A stretch of DNA of 5,378 bases from NCBI GenBank assembly GCA_021443825.1, contig JABUTE010000021.1, forward strand, positions 1 through 5,378, in the 5' to 3' direction. Position 1 is the first letter of the stretch. Each line of letters opens with the position of its first letter. Of the stretch, positions 1 through 4,545 are shown one piece after another. Made by a program: the position numbers and the translations under genes. Under the pieces are notes generated by a model. That model ran no database searches. It was given only the letters and a program-made list of their open reading frames with translations, and was not told where the DNA came from. Source of the stretch: Bacillota bacterium (lineage in GTDB: Bacteria > Bacillota > Clostridia > Peptostreptococcales > Anaerovoracaceae).

Positions 1-660
1 CCCGAATTCGTGGTCAATCCCAGCGATATCGTAAGAGAATACGGCGCCGACACCCTGCGCCTTTACGAGATGTTCATGGGGCCCCTCGAGGTGAGCAAGC
101 CCTGGAACAAAGACGGCGTCGCCGGCTCCCGCCGGTTCCTGGGACGCGTATGGAATTTCATGACCGAGCCTGCCAACCTGACGGAAGAAAACGACGATAA
201 GCTGACGAAGCTCTATCATCAGACCGTCAAGAAGGTCACCGAAGATTTCGAGGTGCTCCATTTCAATACCGCCATCAGCCAGATGATGATCTTCATGAAC
301 GAGTGCTATAAGAACGGCAGCTGCCCGAAGGAATATGCCGAAGGCATCGTCAAGATGCTCTCGTGCATCACCCCCCACATCGGTGAGGAAATGTGGCAGC
401 GGATGGGCCACGAAGGCACCATCGCCTTTGAGCCCTGGCCCGTATTCGACGCCGAAAAGGCCAAAGACGACACCGTCGAGATCCCCGTTCAGATCAACGG
501 CAAGCTGAGAGGCACCGTTTCCGCCGCCGTCGAAGAGGATGCCGATTCCGTCAAGGAAAAGGTCTGGCAGATCGAGGCCGTGCAGAAGTTTACCGAAGGC
601 AAGACCGTTGCCATGGAAAAGTATGTCAAGGGCCGCATCTATACCATCGTCGTAAAATAA
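1..660 (+). CDS. leuS: Leucyl-tRNA synthetase, C-terminal 219 residues (5' truncated by window)
   Basis: Leucyl-tRNA synthetase attaches leucine to tRNA-Leu in the cytoplasm, using ATP. The visible part is the C-terminal quarter of a family that normally runs to about 800-870 residues. The reading frame is open from base 1. Residues 4-30 (VVNPSDIVREYGADTLRLYE and onward to GPLE) match the stretch that directly follows the KMSKS loop in class Ia LeuRS. Next come KPWNKDGVAGSRRFLGRVWNF, which begins the helical anticodon-binding domain, and TPHIGEEMW near its end. The last 60 or so residues, from IPVQINGKLRG to the terminal IVVK, form the small C-terminal tRNA-binding domain. HIGH, CP1 editing and KMSKS motifs would lie upstream of the window. 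The three residues at the left edge, PEF, differ from the usual KGN or RGN after KMSKS. A 10-bp hairpin follows the stop codon. Confidence 0.95.
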   Translation, partial: PEFVVNPSDIVREYGADTLRLYEMFMGPLEVSKPWNKDGVAGSRRFLGRVWNFMTEPANLTEENDDKLTKLYHQTVKKVTEDFEVLHFNTAISQMMIFMNECYKNGSCPKEYAEGIVKMLSCITPHIGEEMWQRMGHEGTIAFEPWPVFDAEKAKDDTVEIPVQINGKLRGTVSAAVEEDADSVKEKVWQIEAVQKFTEGKTVAMEKYVKGRIYTIVVK

Positions 661-680
661 GACCGAAAAAAGAAGCATTT

Positions 681-713
681 CTGCCGGCGAGATCCCTTCG
701 CCGGCAGTGCTTT
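681..713 (+). terminator. Hairpin after leuS, probable terminator with weak U tail
   Basis: Bases 681-690 (CTGCCGGCGA) pair perfectly with 698-707 (TCGCCGGCAG) around a 7-nt loop, giving a 10-bp GC-rich stem 20 nt past the leuS stop. AAGCA at 673-677 can also pair with TGCTT at 708-712 across a small bulge. The U tail is short (TTT, 711-713), so termination may be incomplete or helped by other factors. Its position between leuS and the infC promoter supports a terminator role. Confidence 0.65.
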
Positions 714-748
714 AAAAACTCTGAAAAATATTGAAAAACCGGCAAAAA
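714..748 (+). promoter_or_regulatory. Four A5 tracts in exact 10-bp phase (curved DNA / UP-like element)
   Basis: AAAAA occurs at 714-718, 724-728, 734-738 and 744-748, each starting 10 bp after the last. The -35 hexamer begins at 754, on the next step of the same period. Helically phased A tracts bend DNA, and A-rich DNA just upstream of -35 is the usual place for contacts with the RNA polymerase alpha subunit. The pattern is seen directly; the enhancing role for the infC operon promoter is inferred. Confidence 0.65.
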
Positions 749-753
749 TCAAC

Positions 754-782
754 TTGACAACCCACCTGCCGGGTGTTAAATT
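754..782 (+). promoter_or_regulatory. Sigma-70-type promoter of the infC-rpmI-rplT operon
   Basis: The -35 box is a perfect TTGACA (754-759). A 17-nt spacer leads to TAAATT (777-782), which matches TATAAT at four of six positions. TG at 774-775, one base before the hexamer, gives an extended -10. Transcription would start near 789-791, leaving a leader of about 140 nt before infC. A-tracts in phase lie directly upstream. Confidence 0.8.
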
Positions 783-848
783 ATTCGAGTATCAAGCAGA
801 AGTTATCCGCTTCTCGCCCCGAGGAACCATCCGACAGGGCTCATAAGG

Positions 849-874
849 ACCACTCCTTTAACGAGTAGTTTTTT
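849..874 (+). terminator. First leader hairpin with U6 run (attenuator candidate)
   Basis: ACCACTC (849-855) pairs with GAGTAGT (863-869) around a 7-nt loop, with one C-A mismatch at 851/867. A run of six T follows at 869-874. The mismatch weakens the stem, so this may be a regulated or inefficient terminator or part of the L20-binding fold. Confidence 0.5.
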
Positions 875-880
875 GTGACT

Positions 881-913
881 AGCGGAGCTTGTGCGCCGCT
901 TTTTTTATTTTTT
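881..913 (+). terminator. Second leader hairpin with long U tract, intrinsic attenuator
   Basis: AGCGGAGC (881-888) pairs with GCGCCGCT (893-900) around the loop TTGT, with a single A-G mismatch. It is followed by a run of seven T (900-906), an A, and six more T (908-913). This is a clear intrinsic terminator shape ending just before the infC ribosome binding site, so it would stop transcription before the operon unless relieved. Confidence 0.8.
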
Positions 914-915
914 AC

Positions 916-932
916 GGAGGTCTAAAACCATT
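916..932 (+). promoter_or_regulatory. infC ribosome binding site and ATT start codon
   Basis: GGAGG (916-920, within ACGGAGGT) lies nine bases before ATT at 930-932. The in-frame ATT is followed by codons for SKEALINEEIR, the normal start of IF3. This fixes the start at the rare ATT codon, and not at the upstream in-frame GTG at 891, which lies inside the terminator hairpin. Confidence 0.9.
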
Positions 933-1523
933 AGTAAAGAAGCTCTCATCAACGAAGAAATCCGCGCAAAAGAGGTCAGACTGATCGACGCCAACGGCGA
1001 ACAGCAGGGCGTCGTAAGCATTCAGGAGGCTCTGCAGAAAGCTGCCGAGGCAAACCTGGATCTGGTCAACATTTCTCCCAACGCAGCTCCGCCTGTCTGC
1101 CGGATCATGGACTACGGCAAGTATCGCTATGATCAGCAGAAGAAAGAGAAAGACGCGAAAAAGAAGCAGAAGACTATGGAGGTCAAAGAGATCCGACTGG
1201 GCATCTTCACCGAAGAGCACGATCTTGAGACCAAGGCAGTGCTGGCGGCCAAGTTCCTCGCAGGAGGCGACAAGGTAAAGGTCAGCATGCGCTTCCGCGG
1301 CAGAGAAATGGGCTACGTAGACAAGGGCAAGGAAAACATGCTCAAGTTCTTCGACGTCGTCAAAGAAAACGGTCACATCGAGAAGAATCCTCTTCTGGAG
1401 GGCCGCAACATGACCATGGTGATCGCACCCAAGACCGAAAAGGAAAAAGAAAAAGAAGCAAAGGCCGCAAAGAAGGCTGCCCAGGCAGCCGAAAGCGAAA
1501 AAGCACAGGCAGCTCAGCAATAA
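930..1523 (+). CDS. infC: Translation initiation factor IF-3, ATT start
   Basis: IF3 binds the 30S subunit, keeps it apart from 50S, and checks start codons and initiator tRNA. The product from the ATT start is 197 residues. The N-terminal domain begins SKEALINEEIRAKEVRLID (2-20) and ends with PPVCRIMDYGKY (54-65). A lysine-rich helical linker (about 66-82) follows, then the C-terminal domain with EVKEIRLG (84-91) and the signature MRFRGREM (120-127). After about residue 168 there is a charged, alanine- and lysine-rich tail ending in AQAAQQ, longer than in many relatives and likely disordered or helical. IF3 discriminates against ATT starts, so this codon is the classic means of translational self-repression, known best in E. 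coli. The gene heads an operon with rpmI 22 nt downstream, and is preceded by an attenuator leader. Confidence 0.97.
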   Translation: MSKEALINEEIRAKEVRLIDANGEQQGVVSIQEALQKAAEANLDLVNISPNAAPPVCRIMDYGKYRYDQQKKEKDAKKKQKTMEVKEIRLGIFTEEHDLETKAVLAAKFLAGGDKVKVSMRFRGREMGYVDKGKENMLKFFDVVKENGHIEKNPLLEGRNMTMVIAPKTEKEKEKEAKAAKKAAQAAESEKAQAAQQ

Positions 1524-1545
1524 ATATTTCTAGGAAGGAATCAAA

Positions 1546-1749
1546 ATGGCAAAGAACAAGATGAAGTCCCACAGAGGGGCAATGAAGAGATTCAAGCTTA
1601 CCGGAACCGGCAAGGTAAAGAGAAATAAGGCTTACAAGAGCCATCTGACCGCAAAGAAGACTCCGAAGAGAACCATGAACCTGCGTAAGGCTACTGTCCT
1701 CACTCATGCAGATCAGAAGAGAATCAAGAGCGTACTCATCGGAAAGTAG
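1546..1749 (+). CDS. rpmI: 50S ribosomal protein L35
   Basis: L35 is a small basic protein of the large ribosomal subunit. The 67-residue product matches the family in length (usually about 65) and in sequence: KMKSHRGAMKRFKLTGTGKVKR near the N terminus (residues 5-26, including the family's SHRGA-KRF block), the central SHL (32-34), and the DQKRIKSVL end. The start is ATG with AGGAAGGA at 1532-1539, six bases upstream. It lies 22 nt after infC and 13 nt before rplT, in the conserved infC-rpmI-rplT order. All lysines are AAG, and arginines are AGA except one CGT, a pattern suited to high expression. Confidence 0.98.
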   Translation: MAKNKMKSHRGAMKRFKLTGTGKVKRNKAYKSHLTAKKTPKRTMNLRKATVLTHADQKRIKSVLIGK

Positions 1750-1762
1750 GAGGTAGACAAAC

Positions 1763-2119
1763 ATGGCAAGAGTTAAGAAGGGCGTTAACGCAAAGAAGAG
1801 ACATAATAAGATCCTGAAGCTGGCAAAGGGCTACTATGGCTCCAAGCACAAGATCTTCAAGGCTGCAAACCCCGCTGTTATGAGAGCTCTGCGCTCCGCA
1901 CAGATGGGCCGCAAGCTGAGAAAGAGAGAATACAGAAAGCTCTGGATCGCAAGAATCAATGCAGCCGCCAGAATGAACGGCATCTCCTACAGCAGACTGA
2001 TGAACGGTCTGAAGGTAGCAGGCGTTGAGATCAACAGAAAGATGCTGTCCGAAATGGCAATCAACGATCCCAAGGGCTTTACCCAGCTGGTCGAAGTTGC
2101 AAAGGCAGCTCTGCAGTAA
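1763..2119 (+). CDS. rplT: 50S ribosomal protein L20
   Basis: L20 binds 23S rRNA early in assembly of the large subunit, and in Bacillota it also represses its own operon by binding the leader RNA. The 118-residue length is typical. Family sequence is clear throughout: MARVKKGVNAKKRHNKILKLAKGYYG at residues 1-26 (the rRNA-binding N-terminal extension), RKLWIARINAAARMNG (58-73) and SYSRLMNGLKVAGVEI in the globular C-terminal domain. The ribosome binding site AGGAGGT (1748-1754) overlaps the rpmI stop codon, with 8 bases to the ATG, so translation of the two genes is probably coupled. Lysines are all AAG and arginines nearly all AGA. A terminator follows 15 nt after the stop. Confidence 0.98.
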   Translation: MARVKKGVNAKKRHNKILKLAKGYYGSKHKIFKAANPAVMRALRSAQMGRKLRKREYRKLWIARINAAARMNGISYSRLMNGLKVAGVEINRKMLSEMAINDPKGFTQLVEVAKAALQ

Positions 2120-2133
2120 TATAATAATAATTT

Positions 2134-2168
2134 AAGCACTGGTCATGAGGCCGGTGCTTTTCTTTTTC
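2134..2168 (+). terminator. Intrinsic terminator of the infC-rpmI-rplT operon
   Basis: AAGCACTGG (2134-2142) pairs with CCGGTGCTT (2151-2159), nine pairs with one G-U, around an 8-nt loop. The T-rich tail TTTCTTTTT starts at 2158-2160 and continues to about 2167, followed by more T after CG. It closes the ribosomal operon before the dipeptidase gene. Confidence 0.85.
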
Positions 2169-2194
2169 GTTTTTATTCTGTCAGGAGGATATTT

Positions 2195-3178
2195 ATGAAG
2201 ACCAAATGCATCGACATGCACTGCGATACCTTGATGAAGTGCTATTTCGACCGCAGCGACGACCTGTACAGCCTTACGGGGCAGGTCGACTTAAAGCGGC
2301 TTTCCCAAGCCGGCGCCATGGCCCAGTTCTTTGCCATCTATATGCCCGAAGAGGGCTTTCTTGCCCGGATGAACCTTTCCGGCTCTTACAGCGACGACGA
2401 ATACATCGAAGGCTGCAGCCGCATCTTCGAAAACAGCATGAAGGCCCACGGCGATCTGGCGGCCAAGGCGGTCAATGCCTCCCAGGTACGCGAAAACTTC
2501 GCAAAGGGTCTGGTCAGCGGCATCCTCACCATGGAAGACGGAAGAGCCATCAATGGCCGCATGGAGAAGATCAAAGAATACTACGATCTGGGCGTTCGCG
2601 CCATCTCCCTTACCTGGAACGGCATCAACTGCCTGGGCTATCCCAACAGCGAAGACCCTGCCATCATGAACCGCGGCCTCACCGATTTCGGCAAGGAAGC
2701 CGTGGAATATATGCAGCAGCTGGGCATTCTGGTGGATGTTTCCCATCTTTCCGACGGCGGCTTTCGGGATGTTGCCGATCTTTGCAAAAAGCCCTTCATC
2801 GCCACCCATTCCAATGCCAGAGCCCTGGCACCCCACAGAAGGAATCTCACCGACGACCAGCTGAAGGCTCTTGCAAAGGCAGGCGGCGTTACCGGTCTGA
2901 ATGTGTTTGCTTCCTTCCTCAATAAAGATCCGAAGGATACCCACAGCAGCGTCGACGCCATGGTAAGGCACGTTCGCTACATCGCCGATCTGGCCGGCAC
3001 CGATACGGTGGCCATGGGCTCTGATTTCGACGGTGTGTTCGGCACCCAGGAGGTGGAAGACGTTACCCAGCTGTATAAGCTGATCGACGGCCTGAAAAAG
3101 GCGTCGTTTACCGAGGCCCAGATCGATAAATTTTTATACGGCAACGTTTTAAGAGTCATGGACGAATGTCTCAAATAG
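2195..3178 (+). CDS. Membrane dipeptidase-type peptidase, family M19 (renal dipeptidase homologue)
   Basis: Family M19 enzymes are binuclear zinc dipeptidases of the amidohydrolase fold; they cleave L-Xaa-Xaa and L-Xaa-D-Xaa dipeptides, including cysteinyl-glycine types. The 327-residue product fits bacterial members. Likely metal ligands by family alignment are H9 and D11 (DMHCDT), E114 in LTMEDGRAING as the bridging carboxylate, H184 (DVSH) and H205 (ATHSNAR), with D277 in GSDFDG in the position of the active-site aspartate. The C-terminal GNVLRVMDE (317-325) also matches the family. No signal peptide or membrane segment is visible, so it is probably cytoplasmic despite the family name. ATG is preceded by AGGAGG (2183-2188) with a 6-nt spacer. 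The gene follows the rplT terminator by about 30 nt and no good promoter is visible in between, so it may depend on read-through or a promoter I do not recognise. Substrate is not predictable from sequence alone. Confidence 0.93.
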   Translation: MKTKCIDMHCDTLMKCYFDRSDDLYSLTGQVDLKRLSQAGAMAQFFAIYMPEEGFLARMNLSGSYSDDEYIEGCSRIFENSMKAHGDLAAKAVNASQVRENFAKGLVSGILTMEDGRAINGRMEKIKEYYDLGVRAISLTWNGINCLGYPNSEDPAIMNRGLTDFGKEAVEYMQQLGILVDVSHLSDGGFRDVADLCKKPFIATHSNARALAPHRRNLTDDQLKALAKAGGVTGLNVFASFLNKDPKDTHSSVDAMVRHVRYIADLAGTDTVAMGSDFDGVFGTQEVEDVTQLYKLIDGLKKASFTEAQIDKFLYGNVLRVMDECLK

Positions 3179-3187
3179 TCGTATAAT
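3159..3187 (+). promoter_or_regulatory. Probable promoter for the PatB-like gene
   Basis: A perfect TATAAT at 3182-3187, just after the dipeptidase stop, has TGGACG (3159-3164, four of six matches to TTGACA) exactly 17 nt upstream, inside the last codons of the dipeptidase gene. Transcription would begin near 3194, giving a leader of about 50 nt. No extended -10 is present. Confidence 0.55.
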
Positions 3188-3211
3188 TATCGTGTTACTA
3201 TTTCTTTTAGC

Positions 3212-3230
3212 GGAACCCACCGGTTCTTTT
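3212..3230 (+). terminator. Small hairpin with T4 in the leader of the PatB-like gene
   Basis: GAACC (3213-3217) pairs with GGTTC (3222-3226) around a CACC loop, with a possible extra G-U pair, and TTTT follows at 3227-3230. It could end dipeptidase transcripts weakly or act within the leader of the next gene. The stem is short and chance cannot be excluded. Confidence 0.3.
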
Positions 3231-3246
3231 CTGTAAAGGAGATCTC

Positions 3247-4473
3247 ATGAAGTACGATTTTACATCCATCATCGAAAGACAGGACGCCATTGCAGTGGAA
3301 TGGCCTCTGGCAAAGAACAACAGAAGTCCGTATTATAACTATAATATCCGGGTCAAGGAAGGCTTTGACTTCATCCCCATGTGGGTCGCTGATATGAACT
3401 TCCCTGCCTGCCCCACCATTCCCCAGGCCATCATCGAAAGAACCCAGCATACCACCTACGGTTATTTTGCTCCCCGTCAGGAATACTTTGAATCCATCAT
3501 CAAGTGGCAAAAGGATCACCACGGGGTAGAAGGTCTTCTTCCCGAGCATATCGGCTACGAAAACGGCGTACTGGGCGGTGTTGCTTCCGCACTGCAGGTC
3601 CTGTGCGAGCAGGGCGGCAAGGTACTGGTACACTCCCCCGTATATGTTGGCTTTACCGGCGTTTTGAAGAACCACGGCTACGAAGCCGTTCATACCCCTC
3701 TGTATAAGGACGAACAGGGCGTATGGAGAATGGACTACGAAGATATGGATAAGAAGCTGAAAGAGCAGAACATCCATGTTGCCATCTTCTGCTCTCCCCA
3801 GAACCCCACCGGCCGCGTATGGGAAAAGTGGGAGATCGAAAAGGCCATGGAGATCTACAAGGCCAACGACTGCTTTGTCATTTCCGACGAGATCTGGGCT
3901 GATCTGATCCTGCCCGGACACAAGCATATTCCCACCCAGAGCATCTCCGAAGATGCCAAGATGAGAACCGTCGCCATGTATGCTCCCTCCAAGACCTTCA
4001 ACCTGGCAGGCCTGATCGGTTCCTATCACATCATCTACAACAAGTATCTGAAGGATCGGATCGTCAAGACCGAATCTCTCAGCCACTATAACTCCATGAA
4101 CGTGCTGTCCATGCACGCCCTGATCGGTGCCTACAAGCCGGAAGGCTACGAATGGGTCGCCGAGCTGTGCCAGGTTCTTGGTGAGAACGTCGATTACGGC
4201 TACGATTATATCAAGGCCCACTTTGCAGGCGTTGATATCGTAAAGCCCCAGGGCACCTACCTGCTGTATATGGATACCACCAAGTGGCTCGAGGAGCACG
4301 GCAAGACCTACGATCAGCTGTATTCCAGAGGTCTGGAGTACGGTGTCGGCTGGCAGAACGGCGAAGCCTTCTTCATGAAGAATACGATCCGCATGAATCT
4401 GGCTCTGCCCAACTCCAGAGTAAGAGAAGCCTTCGACCGTCTTGACAAGTACGTATTCAATGCGGAGTGGTAA
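3247..4473 (+). CDS. PLP-dependent C-S lyase / aminotransferase, MalY/PatB family
   Basis: A fold-type I pyridoxal phosphate enzyme of the class I/II aminotransferase superfamily, MalY/PatB branch. Such enzymes usually show cystathionine beta-lyase or cysteine-conjugate C-S lyase activity, giving a thiol, pyruvate and ammonia. The 408-residue length fits (about 390-400 typical). Motifs: PMWVADMNF (44-52; the branch more often has ADMDF), GYF (72-74), NGVLGGVASAL (106-116), SPVY with Y133 stacking on PLP, SPQNPTGRVW with N186, ISDEIWADL with D214 for the pyridine nitrogen, SKTFNLAGL with K249 as the likely Schiff-base lysine, and R382 in IRMNLALP for the substrate carboxylate. ATG is preceded by AAGGAG (3236-3241) with a 5-nt spacer. 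It has its own likely promoter and a strong terminator, so it may be monocistronic. A pure aminotransferase role is possible; MalY-like repressor functions cannot be judged. The minus strand is long and open across this gene, a by-product of codon bias. Confidence 0.92.
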   Translation: MKYDFTSIIERQDAIAVEWPLAKNNRSPYYNYNIRVKEGFDFIPMWVADMNFPACPTIPQAIIERTQHTTYGYFAPRQEYFESIIKWQKDHHGVEGLLPEHIGYENGVLGGVASALQVLCEQGGKVLVHSPVYVGFTGVLKNHGYEAVHTPLYKDEQGVWRMDYEDMDKKLKEQNIHVAIFCSPQNPTGRVWEKWEIEKAMEIYKANDCFVISDEIWADLILPGHKHIPTQSISEDAKMRTVAMYAPSKTFNLAGLIGSYHIIYNKYLKDRIVKTESLSHYNSMNVLSMHALIGAYKPEGYEWVAELCQVLGENVDYGYDYIKAHFAGVDIVKPQGTYLLYMDTTKWLEEHGKTYDQLYSRGLEYGVGWQNGEAFFMKNTIRMNLALPNSRVREAFDRLDKYVFNAEW

Positions 4474-4491
4474 TCTGAACCGTTAATTTCG

Positions 4492-4533
4492 GCTTCCGGC
4501 GTCTTGCGTTCGTTTGACGCCGGAAGCTTTTTT
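4492..4533 (+). terminator. Strong intrinsic terminator after the PatB-like gene
   Basis: GCTTCCGGCGTC (4492-4503) pairs perfectly over 12 bp with GACGCCGGAAGC (4516-4527) around a 12-nt loop, followed by six T at 4528-4533. There is no A tract on the 5' side, so it acts only on plus-strand transcripts. The next start codon is only 12 nt beyond the T run. Confidence 0.93.
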
Positions 4534-4545
4534 AGAAAGCGTCTT

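Larger units (their letters stand above)
789..913 (+). promoter_or_regulatory. infC operon leader, probable L20-type autoregulatory attenuator
   Basis: The untranslated leader of about 125 nt up to the second U run sits before infC-rpmI-rplT, the exact setting in which Bacillota carry the ribosomal protein L20 leader. In that system L20 binds the mRNA, mimicking its 23S rRNA site, and promotes premature termination. Visible structures are a short stem (AGAAG 798-802 with CTTCT 810-814), then two terminator-like hairpins at 849-874 and 881-913. CCGCT at 807-811 repeats the 3' arm of the second terminator (896-900) and could pair with its 5' arm instead. Assignment rests on gene context and layout; I could not run a covariance-model match. 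Confidence 0.65.

Noticed and set aside
912..1520. A 202-codon minus-strand frame opposite infC
   Set aside because: It is rich in F, L and C runs that mirror the lysine/glutamate-rich IF3 codons, with no family resemblance.
2174..2194. TATTCT at 2174-2179 as a -10 box for the dipeptidase gene
   Set aside because: It would place the transcript start on top of the AGGAGG ribosome binding site, and there is no -35 at proper spacing.
3187..4299. A 370-codon open frame on the minus strand opposite the PatB-like gene
   Set aside because: It lies almost wholly antisense to a gene with full family motifs, has no recognisable domain, and is explained by third-position codon bias.
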